A DNA stretch of 64,000 nt, taken from positions 1,149,720-1,213,719 of the forward strand of contig CM038719.1 of NCBI GenBank assembly GCA_021613375.1. The letters run 5' to 3'. This DNA comes from Megaleporinus macrocephalus. Its lineage: Eukaryota > Chordata > Actinopteri > Characiformes > Anostomidae. The notes beneath the pieces were generated by a model. The model ran no database searches. It worked only from the letters and a program-made list of their open reading frames with translations, and was not told the DNA's origin. Made by a program: the position numbers and the translations under genes. Shown here in pieces: positions 23,491 through 39,300 of the stretch (position 1 is the stretch's first letter; each line of letters starts with the position of its first letter).

Positions 23491-26160
23491 AGTTAGAGCA
23501 GGGGTGTTTAATTAGAGTCAGTACGGTCCAGTTAGAGCAGGGGTGTTTAATTAGAGTCAGTACGGTCCAGTTAGAGCAGGGGTGTTTAATTAGAGTCAGT
23601 ACGGTCCAGTTAGAGCAGGGGTGTTTAATTAGAGTCAGTACGGTCCAGTTAGAGCAGGGGTGTTTAATTAGAGTCAGTACGGTCCAGTTAGAGCAGGGGT
23701 GTTTAATTAGAGTCAGTACGGTCCAGTTAGAGCAGGGGTGTTTAATTAGAGTCAGTACGGTCCAGTTAGAGCAGGGGTGTTTAAGTAGAGTTCAGTACGG
23801 TCCAGTTAGAGCAGGGGTGTTTAAGTAGAGTCAGTACGGTCCAGTTAGAGCAGGGGTGTTTAATTAGAGTTCAGTACGGTCCAGTTAGAGCAGGGGTGTT
23901 TAATTTGAGTTCATGACGGTCCAGTTAGAGCAGGGGTGTTTAAGTAGAGTTCATGACGGTCTAGTTAGAGCAGGGGTGTTTAATTAGAGTCAGTACGGTC
24001 CAGTTAGAGCAGGGGTGTTTAATTAGAGTCAATACGGTCCAGTTAGAGCAGGGGTGTTTAATTAGAGTCAGTACGGTCCAGTTAGAGCAGGGGTGTTTAA
24101 TTAGAGTCAGTACGGTCCAGTTAGAGCAGGGGTGTTTAATTAGAGTCAGTACGGTCCAGTTAGAGCAGGGGTGTTTAATTAGAGTCAGTACGGTCCAGTT
24201 AGAGCAGGGGTGTTTAATTAGAGTCAGTACGGTCCAGTTAGAGCAGGGGTGTTTAATTAGAGTCAGTACGGTCCAGTTAGAGCAGGGGTGTTTAATTAGA
24301 GTCAGTACGGTCCAGTTAGAGCAGGGGTGTTTAAGTAGAGTTCAGTACGGTCTAGTTAGAGCAGGGGTGTTTAAGTAGAGTCAGTACGGTCCAGTTAGAG
24401 CAGGGGTGTTTAATTAGAGTTCAGTACGGTCCAGTTAGAGCAGGGGTGTTTAATTTGAGTTCATGACGGTCCAGTTAGAGCAGGGGTGTTTAAGTAGAGT
24501 TCATGACGGTCTAGTTAGAGCAGGGGTGTTTAATTAGAGTCAGTACGGTCCAGTTAGAGCAGGGGTGTTTAATTAGAGTCAATACGGTCCAGTTAGAGCA
24601 GGGGTGTTTAAGTAGAGTTCAGTACGTCCAGTTAGAGCAGGGGTGTTTAAGTAGAGTTCAGTACGGTTCAGTTAGAGCAGGGGTGTTTAATTAGAGTCAG
24701 TACAGTCCAGTTAGAGCAGGGGTGTTTAATTAGAGTTCAGTACGGTCCAGTTAGAGCAGGGGTGTTTAAGTAGAGTCAGTACGGTCCAGTTAGAGCAGGA
24801 GTGTTTAATTAGAGTTCAGTACGATCCAGTTAGAGCAGGGGTGTTTAATTAGAGTTCAGTACGGTCCAGTTAGAGCAGGGGTGTTTAATTAGAGTCAGTA
24901 CGGTCCAGTTAGAGCAGGAGTGTTTAATTAGAGTCAGTACGGTCCAGTTAGAGCAGGGGTGTTTAATTAGAGTCAGTACGGTCCAGTTAGAGCAGGGGTC
25001 TTTAATTAGAGTCAGTACGGTCCAGTTAGAGCAGGGGTGTTTAATTAGAGTCAGTACAGTCCAGTTAGAGCAGGGGTGTTTAATTAGAGTTCAGTACAGT
25101 CCAGTTAGAGCAGGGGTGTTTAATTAGAGTTCAGTACGGTCCGGTTAGAGCAGGAGTGTTTAATTAGAGTCAGTACGGTCCAGTTAGAGCAGGGGTGTTT
25201 AATTAGAGTCAGTACGGTCCAGTTAGAGCAGGGGTCTTTAATTAGAGTCAGTACGGTCCAGTTAGAGCAGGGGTGTTTAATTAGAGTTCTGTACGGTCCA
25301 GTTAGAGCAGGGGTGTTTAATTAGAGTCAGTACAGTCCAGTTAGAGCAGGGGTGTTTAATTAGAGTTCAGTACGGTCCAGTTAGAGCAGGGGTGTTTAAT
25401 TAGAGTCAGTACGGTCCAGTTAAAGCAGGGGTGTTTAATTAGAGTCAGTACGGTCCAGTTAGAGCAGGGGTGTTTAATTAGAGTCAGTACGGTCCAGTTA
25501 GAGCAGGGGTGTTTAATTAGAGTCAGTACGGTCCAGTTAGAGCAGGGGTGTTTAATTAGAGTTCAGTACGGTCCAGTTAGAGCAGGGGTGTTTAATTAGA
25601 GTTCAGTACGGTCCAGTTAGAGCAGGGGTGTTTAATTAGAGTTCAGTACGGTCCAGTTAGAGCAGGGGTGTTTAATTAGAGTTCAGTACGGTCCAGTTAG
25701 AGCAGGGGTGTTTAATTAGAGTCAGTACGGTCCAGTTAGAGCAGGAGTGTTTAATTAGAGTCAGTACGGTCCAGTTAGAGCAGGGGTGTTTAATTAGAGT
25801 TCAGTACGGTCCAGTTAGAGCAGGGGTGTTTAATTAGAGTTCAGTACGGTTCAGTTAGAGCAGGAGTGTTTAATTAGAGTCAGTACGGTCCAGTTAGAGC
25901 AGGGGTGTTTAATTAGAGTCAGTACGGTCCAGTTAGAGCAGGGGTGTTTAATTAGAGTCAGTACGGTCCAGTTAGAGCAGGAGTGTTTAATTAGAGTTCA
26001 GTACGGTCCAGTTAGAGCAGGGGTGTTTAATTAGAGTCAGTACGGTCCAGTTAGAGCAGGGGTGTTTAATTAGAGTTCAGTACGGTCCAGTTAGAGCAGG
26101 GGTGTTTAATTAGAGTCAGTACGGTCCAGTTAGAGCAGGGGTGTTTAATTAGAGTTCAGT
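23491..26160. repeat. 39/40-bp minisatellite
   Basis: About 68 copies of a unit starting agagcaggggtgtttaatta and ending cagtacggtccagtt. 39-bp units have gagtcag, 40-bp units gagttcag. A multi-unit block with the rare variants ttaagtagagttca and tttgagttcatgacgg appears at about 23790-23960 and again at about 24330-24500, so larger blocks have also duplicated. Confidence 0.96.
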
Positions 26161-26835
26161 ATGCTCTGAGTTTACTGCGCCGTAAAGCCCGTATACCGTA
26201 AAGACAAGAAAAACTCTGAGGCTTGAATTAAACATAGTCAGAATTAAATAAATCTCAGTAGTTTATCAGTTTGGGTCCACATTGGACAACGTCTGGGTCC
26301 GGACCTGGATTGCTGTCTGCCTATTAGTGACCCTTGATATAGTATAATTCAAAACCAGGAGTCAAGAGAACTGGAGTTCAAAACCCTTTAATATCCTCAC
26401 CAAGAAAACAAAACAATAGAAATCTTTCTGTTTGTTTTTTAATTGTTTGGGGTAATAATACTTCTAATAATTCTATTTATATTAGCTTAGTATCGATATC
26501 TTTAGCATAAGGAAACATTTTATTATTAATATTATTTTTATTATTATTATTTTTGTTTGTTACATAATTCTTTTTATTAAGAGCTCTGAAAATATAATAT
26601 GCCAAAACAATATGCTTCCCTTCAACAATTCCACCAAAAACAATCCACATGTTGCTTTCCCTGTGGATGAGAACAGTAAAGGTGTATCTACTGACCTCTA
26701 GTGGAGGTTTTTAGGCTAACATACCTGCCAATTGGTAGAGATGCACAATCAGGTTCAACACCTTTTATTATTCAGGTACAGTAACTTCAAATGTGCTCCA
26801 CCAAAAGATTGAGAGGAACTTTAAAGGGTTAAAAG
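26161..26835. other. Intronic, nothing recognised
   Basis: AT-rich sequence with no supported feature. Confidence 0.45.
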
Positions 26836-26839
26836 CAAA

Positions 26840-27425
26840 GACTCTTAACAACCACCTGGAAGACCTGGTAACTGCCTCCATCAGATAAGCAGCACTTTAA
26901 ATCTTATGGAGAGAGGAGAACATCAAGCTGCTTCAGATCTGAGAACATCCACAGGTGTTTGTGTCCATCCTTCCACTGTGAGAAGACCCCTCAACACTGT
27001 GGGTCTGAAAGGAGGTGTATCTGTTCAAGAAGCTCCTCACTGAGAAAAGGAGATACAGACACATCAAACAAAGAAGCTGAACACTGGACTGACCACCTCA
27101 GAGTCCAGAACCTCAACACCACTGAATGGACTGACCACCCCAGAGTCCAGAACCTCAACACCACTGAATGGACTGACCACCTCAGAGTCCAGAACCTCAA
27201 CACCACTGAATGGACTGACCACCTCAGAGTCCAGAACCTCAACACCACTGAATGGACTGACCACCTCAGAGTCCAGAACCTCAACACCACTGAATGGACT
27301 GACCACCACAGAGTCCAGAACCTCAACACCACTGAATGGACTGACCACCCCAGAGTCCAGAACCTCAACACCACCGAATGGACTGACCAGTCCAGAACCT
27401 CAACACCACTGACTGTGTTTGGGCT
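26840..27425 (+). mobile_element. Composite zinc-finger/transposase-like relic, copy 2, with 42-bp array
   Basis: Direct paralogue of 20936-21345 (same CEKTPQHC, RSSSLRKGDTDTSNKEAEHW). The DHLRVQNLNTTEW unit has expanded to about eight copies of 42 bp (27085-27410). Because 42 is divisible by three the frame stays open for 161 codons, which is a by-product of the array and not evidence for a gene. Confidence 0.6.
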
Positions 27426-28660
27426 TATTTGCATCCCATCTTAGATCTATTTGTAACACTCTGGCTCCGCCCCCTAACACCTGTTCTTGGTGGTTATATG
27501 TGGTTCTAATCTAATCCTGAAACGTGTCCAGTGAAACCCCTTTGCTGACCGGTGGCGTCACTGACTCGTCTAATTTAGGAACAAAAAACCCAGAAATGTC
27601 GCTTTAAGTCGTTTGGAAGCTTCAAACTGATCAGTTCGTAATGATGAGCTCAGCACGACTTCAGCTAACAGCTAATTATACACGCAGAACCAGACAGCAG
27701 CGCCGCCGCGGCCTCTCAACCTGACTCTGCGTAACAGAGAGACTCACCAGAAACCAAATAAAGACCTAAAACTGAGGCAGACCGGTGCTTCTGAGGCAGG
27801 GGGTGTGGCCGGCTTAGTGGGCCTAAGCGTGAGGAGGGGCCGAGGGACTGGCCTGTTCCTAATTTACTTAAGCTCTGGGATTTGTGGATTACCTTCAGCA
27901 ATTAATCTCGTTACGCGTCTGTGGCGAGTGAGAGGAGGACAGTGTAGCAGAGCGCAGCAGAGCGTAGCAGAGCGTAGCAGAGCGCGCTAATGTGTGGTGA
28001 AAGATTACACTGTGAACATTGTTCTTGGTTATCACATGTGCTAATAGTGTTATTAATTGTTTTATGCTAATTCTATGCTAATGCCTGAAACCTATTAACT
28101 AATGATGAACGGTCAGGAGTGATGAGAGCTCATAACTCTGGATTTCCTACTAACTGGTGGATTGATTTACAGTTGAATTAGCTTAAAATGTATTTAAAGC
28201 TATTTTGTTTAAGCTAATTCTCTTAAAGGTACAACATGAAAAGCAATGTGTTCAGGCTAGTGATGTTAGCCAAGATAAAAGGCGTTAGCCTTCAGACTGG
28301 CTGCTGATCTATGCATGCATTTCAATCTACTTCTCTGCTACTAGATCATCACTGTCCAATAAAAAACTCCAAAATCTCTGAAATAGCAACTTTACAGGAG
28401 AGAACAAAACCTTCTTTACTGTCAATGGAAGTCAATGAAACCAAAGATTTTTCCAGGGTATTTTGTAGCATTTTCATTGGTCTGTTTATCATGAAATTAT
28501 CACATAATGTAAACAGAACCTGCCACGTTTAAATTATCTAGAAAAATAAAAAAAACAGAAATGAAGATACATGTTTTTCTTTGGACATCAGCGTAATATC
28601 GGAATGTCGGTGTAGAAGACGGCAGACTCGTCCATGGACGAACGGTCCTGATAGGATCTG
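27426..28660. other. Intronic, with a small 10-bp tandem repeat
   Basis: No gene seen. agcagagcgt/agcagagcgc is repeated about four times at 27945-27985. 28375-28505 has a common fish repeat flavour (gtcaatggaagtcaatga). Confidence 0.45.
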
Positions 28661-29081
28661 GCAAATGTCACGTTGCCTGTCTCAACTGGTGAGCCGGCTC
28701 AACCTGGAGACTCCATTTCCCAGAACCCTCCGCTGGAGGACGTCACCGTCACGTATCCTCCTGCAGCCTATCGGTCATCGTCCCCAGAATACTGAAAACA
28801 CCTGAACTCAATCTAGCACGAGTACTTAAAGACCAACATGTGCCTTTACTGGTTGCGAGGTTTTGCAATTGTTTCTATACTGTTTGCCCGTTTCCGTGTT
28901 TTGACCTGTTTTGTATTTTCGACTACCGAGTTTGGATTTTCCCTTCGTCTGTTCTCTGCCTGGTTTTTGGACTCTTGTTTTTGACTTTTCCTTTGGATTT
29001 GCCCTTTTGTACAATAAAGCCGGTTCCCCTTTTTACAGTTCCGCGAGCGTCCAGTCTGTCCTTCGCGCGCCTGACAGCAAA
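28661..29081 (+). mobile_element. Solo LTR with 5-bp target duplication
   Basis: A 411-bp unit (28666-29076) begins tgtcacg and ends cctgaca, giving a perfect TGTCA/TGACA inverted end. It is flanked on both sides by gcaaa (28661-28665 and 29077-29081). It carries a polyadenylation signal (aataaa near 29010) in a T-rich end, as in the LTRs of fish Gypsy-like elements. No gag, pol or env nearby, so it is a solo LTR left by LTR-LTR recombination. The superfamily is inferred. Confidence 0.82.
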
Positions 29082-30229
29082 AAGCTAGAAAGCCCCCTCT
29101 TTCAAAAGTCAACCGTCCAATTAAACTCACAGAGTCTGAGCAGAGTCCCTGGGGTGTCCAGTCTGTGGTCCACTTTACCTATAAGCGAATATGCCCCCAG
29201 TTCTACCTCAGCACTGCGTCCCCAGGGGGTATTTAGCGGCTCTCTGCTCTCTTCTCTGGCCATGTGCTATGCGTCAGCTGGGCTTTATGGTCCAGCTTCC
29301 TCTGCAGACTGACGTAACCTAATGCCTTTTTTATCTGAATATTTGATATTCATCATCAAAACATCTGGAAAGGCTTCGTTAGCCTATAGCAGCTAATCCT
29401 TTAGATATTGTTTTGCTTTAACGCTCAGCTACATGTTCACCCATGTTCATTCATACGAGCCTGTTCACATCTAATACTGAGAGGACCTTTACCAACTGCT
29501 CAAATTTCTAAATAATGAAACGATTAAGAGTCATTCAGTGGTTCGGTGTGAAATACTCCACTCTAGAGAAACGTGCAAAGCCTGGAACCAAACATACGCC
29601 TGTAAAATTTCCATTATAGAAAGATATTATATGTAATGGTTAGATATATACGCTGACTGGCGTATTGTTTTACAGTGGTTTTGGTTTAAATGCATTTTAA
29701 ACCATTATTTAAATATGCTAATGGTGGATGGATACATGCAGGGTGGAAAAATAGTCCCTAAAGAATTCAGATTTCAGATTTTCTACTATTTAACCAGAAC
29801 CAGAGTGTTTAGATGTGATGTTAAAGATGATGATAGTGATTAATGTGGAATTTGTTGGCGGGAAATTTTGCCTCAGTAATTATTTCATGTAGTACTTTTC
29901 TGTGAGGGAGTTTTTAGAGGTGGACGTCTGGTTCCATTCACCACCACTGTGAACTGTTCTGACTGTATCTAGAACAGAGTTTCACACAGAACCCACTCTG
30001 AACAACACTGTTTACGTATTAACCCTTTAATTAAAACATAGTAAAGGTGTATGTCAGCAGAGAGACAGTGAGGACAGAAGAGACAGAGGAGCAGAAGGAG
30101 GAAGAGAGATCAGAAGCTAAAGGAGGGGGAGATTAAACAGACAGGTGGAGTTGGGGGGTCAGTGATGATGGATGTGCTGTGTAATCTTCTGCCTCCTGTT
30201 TATACCACGGCTGTGCTCTTATTCCACAG
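29082..30229. other. Intron end, nothing recognised
   Basis: No feature supported up to the acceptor attccacag (30221-30229). A purine-rich stretch at 30060-30145 could be an alternative leader, without proof. Confidence 0.4.
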
Positions 30230-30239
30230 ATTATCAGCC

Positions 30240-30390
30240 ATGCCATTGGTTAGTCAGCAGCAGCGCCAGCGGAGGGCGGCGGAGCCTGAGGCAGAACCCG
30301 CCCCTGCCCCGCCTCCTCCACCTTCGCACCACGCCCACAACTTCATGAACATGAAGAACAAGTTCTTCAATGAGCTTGGACATCTACCAA
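30240..30390 (+). CDS. syt5: Synaptotagmin exon: lumenal N-terminus
   Basis: Acceptor attccacag then 10 leader bases and ATG. It encodes 50 codons plus one base, with donor gtaagt at 30391. The product is rich in Glu, Ala and Pro ([20 protein letters not shown]) and ends in [13 protein letters not shown], the counterpart of KLKEKFMNELHKIP in SYT1. No N-glycosylation sequon is seen, unlike SYT1. An in-frame ATG at 30162 lies beyond the acceptor, so I prefer 30240. Confidence 0.85.
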
Positions 30391-33300
30391 GTAAGTAACA
30401 GGCTACTACACTAATCAATACACTTCTATACTTCACCTACTACACTAATCAATACACTACTATACTTCACCTACTACACTAATCAATACACTACTATACT
30501 TCACCTACTACACAAATCAATACACTACTATACTTCACCTACTACACTAATCAATACACTACTATACTTCACCTACTACACTAATCAATACACTACTATA
30601 CTTCACCTACTACACTAATGAATACACTTCTATACTTCACCTACTACACTAATGAATACACTTCTATACTTCACCTACTACACTAATGAATACACTTCTA
30701 TACTTCACCTACTACACAAATCAATACACTACTATACTTCACCTACTACACAAATCAATACACTACTATACTTCACCTACTACACTAATCAATACACTAC
30801 TATACTTCACCTACTACACAAATCAATACACTACTATACTTCACCTACTACACAAATCAATACACTACTATACTTCACCTACTACACTAATCAATACACT
30901 ACTATACTTCACCTACTACACTAATGAATACACTACTATACTTCACCTACTACACTAATAAATACACTTCTATACTTCACCTACTACACTAATAATACAC
31001 TTCTATACTTCACCTACTACAATAATGAATACACTACTATACTTCACCTACTACACTAATAAATACACTTCTATACTTCACCTACTACACTAATAATACA
31101 CTTCTATACTTCACCTACTACACTAATAAATACACTACTATACTTCACCTACTACACTAATGAATACACTACTATACTTCACCTACTACACTAATAATAC
31201 ACTTCTATACTTCACCTACTACACTAATGAATACAATACTATACTTCACCTACTACACTAATGAATACACTTCTATACTTCACCTACTACACTAATCAAT
31301 ACACTACTATACTTCACCTACTACACTAATGAATACACTACTATACTTCACCTACTACACTAATGAATACACTTCTATACTTCACCTACTACACTAATAA
31401 TACACTTCTATACTTCACCTACTACACTAATGAATACACTACTATACTTCACCTACTACACTAATCAATACACTACTATACTTCACCTACTACACTAATG
31501 AATACACTTCTATACTTCACCTACTACACTAATGAATACACTTCTATACTTCACCTACTACACTAATGAATACACTACTATACTTCACCTACTACACTAA
31601 TGAATACACTACTATACTTCACCTACTACACTAATGAATACACTACTATACTTCACCTACTACACTAATGAATACACTACTATACTTCACCTACTACACT
31701 AATGAATACACTACTATACTTCACCTACTACACTAATGAATACACTACTATACTTCACCTACTACACTAATGAATACACTTCTATACTTCACCTACTACA
31801 CTAATGAATACACTACTATACTTCACCTACTACACTAATGAATACACTACTATACTTCACCTACTACACTAATGAATACACTTCTATACTTCACCTACTA
31901 CACTAATGAATACACTTCTATACTTCACCTACTACACTAATGAATACACTTCTATACTTCACCTACTACACTAATAAATGCAGTTCTATACTTCACCTAC
32001 TACACTAATGAATACACTACTATACTTCACCTACTACACTAATTAATACACTACTATACTTCACCTACTACACTAATGAATACAATACTATACTTCACCT
32101 ACTACACTAATGATATACTTCTATACTTCACCTACTACACTAATGAATACACTACTAAACTTCACCTACTACACTAATGAATACACTACTATACTTCACC
32201 TACTACACTAATGAATACAATACTATACTTCACCTACTACACTAATGATACACTTCTATACTTCACCTACTACACTAATGAATACACTACTATACTTCAC
32301 CTACTACACTAATGAATACACTACTATACTTCACCTACTACACTAATGAATACACTACTATACTTCACCTACTACACTAATAAATACACTTCTATACTTC
32401 ACCTACTACACTAATGAATACAATACTATACTTCACCTACTACACTAATGAATACACTTCTATACTTCACCTACTACACTAATCAATACACTACTATACT
32501 TCACCTACTACACTAATGAATACACTACTATACTTCACCTACTACACTAATGAATACACTTCTATACTTCACCTACTACACTAATGAATACACTACTATA
32601 CTTCACCTACTACACTAATGAATACACTACTATACTTCACCTACTACACTAATGAATACACTTCTATACTTCACCTACTACACTAATGAATACACTTCTA
32701 TACTTCACCTACTACACTAATGAATACACTACTATACTTCACCTACTACACTAATGAATACACTACTATACTTCACCTACTACACTAATGAATACACTTC
32801 TATACTTCACCTACTACACTAATGAATACACTACTATACTTCACCTACTACACTAATGAATACACTACTATACTTCACCTACTACACTAATGAATACACT
32901 TCTATACTTCACCTACTACACTAATGAATACACTTCTATACTTCACCTACTACACTAATGAATACACTTCTATACTTCACCTACTACACTAATCAATACA
33001 CTACTATACTTCACCTACTACACTAATCAATACACGTCTATAATTCACCTACTACATTAATGAATACACTTCTATACTTCACCTACTACACTAATGAATA
33101 CACTTCTATACTTCACCTACTACACTAATGAATACACTTCTATACTTCACCTACTACACTAATGAATACACTACTATACTTCACCTACTACACTAATGAA
33201 TACACTTCTATACTTCACCTACTACACTAATGAATACACTTCTATACTTCACCTACTACACTAATGAATACACTACTATACTTCACCTACTACACTAATG

Positions 33301-36300
33301 AGGGCACTTCTATACTTCACCTACTACACTAATGAGTACACTTCTATACTTCACCTACTACACTAATCAATACACTTCTATACTTCACCTACTACACTAA
33401 TGAATACACTACTATACTTCACCTACTACACTAATGAATACACTACTATACTTCACCTACTACACTAATGAATACACTTCTATACTTCACCTACTACACT
33501 AATGAATACACTTCTATACTTCACCTACTACACTAATGAGTACACTTCTATACTTCACCTACTACACTAATGAATACACTTCTATACTTCACCTACTACA
33601 CTAATGAGTACACTTCTATACTTCACCTACTACACTAATGAATACACTTCTATACTTCACCTAATACACTAATGATACACTTCTATACTTCACCTACTAC
33701 ACTAATGAATACACTTCTATACTTCACCTACTACACTAATAAATGCAGTTCTATACTTCACCTACTACACTAATGAATACACTACTATACTTCACCTACT
33801 ACACTAATTAATACACTACTATACTTCACCTACTACACTAATGAATACAATACTATACTTCACCTACTACACTAATGATATACTTCTATACTTCACCTAC
33901 TACACTAATGAATACACTACTAAACTTCACCTACTACACTAATGAATACACTACTATACTTCACCTACTACACTAATGAATACAATACTATACTTCACCT
34001 ACTACACTAATGATACACTTCTATACTTCACCTACTACACTAATGAGTACACTTCTATACTTCACCTACTACACTAATGAATACACTTCTATACTTCACC
34101 TAATACACTAATGATACACTTCTATACTTCACCTACTACACTAATGAATACACTTCTATACTTCACCTAATACACTAATGATACACTTCTATACTTCACC
34201 TACTACACTAATGAATACACTTCTATACTTCACCTACTACACTAATGAATACACTTCTATACTTCACCTACTACACTAATTAATACACTACTATACTTCA
34301 CCTACTACACTAATGAATACAATACTATACTTCACCTACTACACTAATGATACACTACTATACTTCACCTACTACACTAATGAATACACTTCTATACTTC
34401 ACCTACTACACTAATGAGTACACTTCTATACTTCACCTACTACACTAATGAATACATTTCTATACTTCACCTACTACACTAATGAATACACTTCTATACT
34501 TCACCTACTACACTAATGAATGCAGTTCTATACTTCACCTACTACACTAATGAATACACTTCTATACTTCACCTACTACACTAATGAATACATTTCTATA
34601 CTTCACCTACTACACTAATGAATACACTACTATACTTCACCTACTACACTAATGAATACACTACTATACTTCACCTACTACACTAATGAATACACTACTA
34701 TACTTCACCTACTACACTAATGAATACAATACTATACTTCACCTACTACACTAATGATACACTTCTATACTTCACCTACTACACTAATGAGTACACTTCT
34801 ATACTTCACCTACTACACTAATGAATACATTTCTATACTTCACCTACTACACTAATGAGTACACTTCTATACTTCACCTACTACACTAATGAATACACTT
34901 CTATACTTCACCTACTACACTAATGAGTACACTTCTATACTTCACCTACAACACTAATGATACACTTCTATACTTCACCTACTACACTAATGAATACACT
35001 TCTATACTTCACCTACTACACTAATGAATGCAGTTCTATACTTCACCTACTACACTAATGAATACACTTCTATACTTCACCTACTACACTAATGAATACA
35101 TTTCTATACTTCACCTACTACACTAATGAGTACACTTCTATACTTCACCTACTACACTAATGAATACACTTCTATACTTCACCTACTACACTAATGAATG
35201 CAGTTCTATACTTCACCTACTACACTAATGAATACACTTCTATACTTCACCTACTACACTAATGCATACATTTCTATACTTCACCTACTACACTAATGAA
35301 TACACTACTATACTTCACCTACTACACTAATGAATACACTACTATACTTCACCTACTACACTAATGAATACACTTCTATACTTCACCTACTACACTAATG
35401 AATACACTTCTATACTTCACCTACTACACTAATGAATACACTTCTATACTTCACCTACTACACTAATGAATACACTTCTATACTTCACCTACTACACTAA
35501 TGAATACACTTCTATACTTCACCTACTACACTAATGAATACACTACTATACTTCACCTACTACACTAATGAATACACTTCTGTACTTCACCTACTACACT
35601 AATGAATACACTTCTATACTTCACCTACTACACTAATGAATACACTTCTATACTTCACCTACTACACTAATGAATACACTACTATACTTCACCTACTACA
35701 CTAATGAGGGCACTTCTATACTTCACCTACTACACTAATGAGTACACTTCTATACTTCACCTACTACACTAATGAATACATTTCTATACTTCACCTACTA
35801 CACTAATGAATACACTACTATACTTCACCTACTACACTAATGAATACACTACTATACTTCACCTACTACACTAATGAGTACACTTCTATACTTCACCTAC
35901 TACACTAATGAATACATTTCTATACTTCACCTACTACACTAATGAATACACTACTATACTTCACCTACTACACTAATGAATACACTACTATACTTCACCT
36001 ACTACACTAATGAATACACTACTATACTTCACCTACTACACTAATGAATACACTACTATACTTCACCTACTACACTAATGAATACACTTCTATACTTCAC
36101 CTACTACACTAATGAGTACACTTCTATACTTCACCTACTACACTAATGAATACATTTCTATACTTCACCTACTACACTAATGAATACACCACTATACTTC
36201 ACCTACTACACTAATGAATACACTTCTATACTTCACCTACTACACTAATGAATACACTACTATACTTCACCTACTACACTAATGAGTACACTTATATACT

Positions 36301-39300
36301 TCACCTACTACACTAATGAATACACTTCTATACTTCACCTACTACACTAATGAATACACTACTATACTTCACCTACTACACTAATGAGGGCACTTCTATA
36401 CTTCACCTACTACACTAATGAGTACACTTCTATACTTCACCTACTACACTAATGAGTACACTTCTATACTTCACCTACTACACTAATGAGTACACTTCTA
36501 TACTTCACCTACTACACTAATGAATACATTTCTATACTTCACCTACTACACTAATGAATACACTACTATACTTCACCTACTACACTAATGAATACACTAC
36601 TATACTTCACCTACTACACTAATCAATACACTTCTATACTTCACCTACTACACTAATAATACACTACTATACTTCACCTACTACACTAATGAATACACTT
36701 CTATACTTCACCTACTACACTAATGAATACATTTCTATACTTCACCTACTACACTAATGAATACACTTCTATACTTTACCTACTACACTAATCAATACAC
36801 TTCTATACTTCACCTACTACACTAATGAATACACTTCTATACTTCACCTACTACACTAATGAATACACTTCTATACTTCACCTACTACACTAATGAATAC
36901 ACTTCTATACTTCACCTACTACACTAATAATACACTACTATACTTCACCTACTACACTAATGAATACACTTCTATACTTCACCTACTACACTAATGAATA
37001 CACTTCTATACTTCACCTACTACACTAATGAGTACACTTCTATACTTCACCTACTACACTAATGAATACACTTCTATACTTCACCTACTACACTAATGAT
37101 ACACTTCTATACTTCACCTACTACACTAATGAATACACTTCTATACTTCACCTACTACACTAATGAATGCAGTTCTATACTTCACCTACTACACTAATGA
37201 ATACACTTCTATACTTCACCTACTACACTAATGAATACATTTCTATACTTCACCTACTACACTAATGAATACACTACTATACTTCACCTACTACACTAAT
37301 GAAAACAATACTATACTTCACCTACTACACTAATGATACACTTCTATACTTCACCTACTACACTAATGAACAAACTACTATCCTTCACCTACTACACTAA
37401 TGAATACACTTCTATACTTCACCTACTACACTAATGAACACACTTCTATACTTCACCTACTACACTAATGAATACACTTCTATACTTCACCTACTACACT
37501 AATGAATACACTACTATACTTCACCTACTACACTAATGATTACACTTCTATACTTCACCTACTACACTAATGAACACACTTCTATACTTCACCTACTACA
37601 CTAATGAATACACTTCTATACTTCACCTACTACACTAATGAACACACTTCTATACTTCACCTACTACACTAATGAACACACTTCTATACTTCACCTACTA
37701 CACTAATGAACACACTTCTATACTTCACCTACTACACTAATGATTACACTTCTATACTTCACCTACTACACTAATGAATACACTTCTATACTTCACCTAC
37801 TACACTAATGAATACACTTCTATACTTCACCTACTACACTAATGATTACACTTCTATACTTCACCTACTACACTAATGATTACACTTCTATACTTCACCT
37901 ACTACACTAATGAACACACTTCTATACTTCACCTACTACACTAATGAATACACTTCTATACTTCACCTACTACACTAATAAATACACTTCTATACTTCAC
38001 CTACTACACTAATGAATACACTACTATACTTCACCTACTACACTAATGAGTACACTTCTATACTTCACCTACTACACTAATGAATACACTTCTATACTTC
38101 ACCTACTACACTAATCAATACACTTCTATACTTCACCTACTACACTAATGAATACACTTCTATACTCCACCTACTACACTAATCAATACACTTCTATACT
38201 TCACCTACTACACTAATCAATACACTTCTATACTTCACCTACTACACTAATGAATACACTTTTATACTTCACCTACTACACTAATGAATACACTTCTATA
38301 CTTCACCTACTACACTAATGAATACACTACTATACTTCACCCGCTACACTAATGAATACACTTCTATACTTCACCTACTACACTAATGAGTACACTTCTA
38401 TACTTCACCTACTACACTAATGAATACACTTCTATACTTCACCCGCTACACTAATGAATACACTTCTATACTTCACCTACTACACTAACAAATACACTTC
38501 TATACTTCACCTACTACACTAATCAATACACTTCTATACTTCACCTACTACACTAATCAATACACTTCTATACTTCACCTACTACACTAATCAATACACT
38601 TCTATACTTCACCTACTACACTAATCAATGCACTTCTATTCTTCACCTACTACACTAATGAATACATTTCTATACTTCACCTACTACACTAATCAATACA
38701 CTTCTATACTTCACCTACTACACTAATGAATACACTACTATACTTCACCCGCTACACTAATGAATACACTTCTATACTTCACCTACTACACTAATGAGTA
38801 CACTTCTATACTTCACCTACTACACTAATGAATACACTTCTATACTTCACCCGCTACACTAATGAATACACTTCTATACTTCACCTACTACACTAACAAA
38901 TACACTTCTATACTTCACCTACTACACTAATCAATACACTTCTATACTTCACCTACTACACTAATCAATACACTTCTATACTTCACCTACTACACTAATC
39001 AATACACTTCTATACTTCACCTACTACACTAATCAATGCACTTCTATTCTTCACCTACTACACTAATGAATACATTTCTATACTTCACCTACTACACTAA
39101 TCAATACACTTCTATACTTCACCTACTACACTAATGAATACACTTCTATACTTCACCTACTACACTAATGAATACACTTCTATACTTCACCTACTACACT
39201 AATCAATACACTTCTATACTTCACCTACTACACTAATGAATACATTTCTATACTTCACCTACTACACTAATCAATACACTTCTATACTTCACCTACTACA

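Noticed and set aside
26959..27444. 161-codon frame (+) and 147-codon frame (-)
   Set aside because: 42-bp array in a dispersed relic; multiple of three keeps it open.
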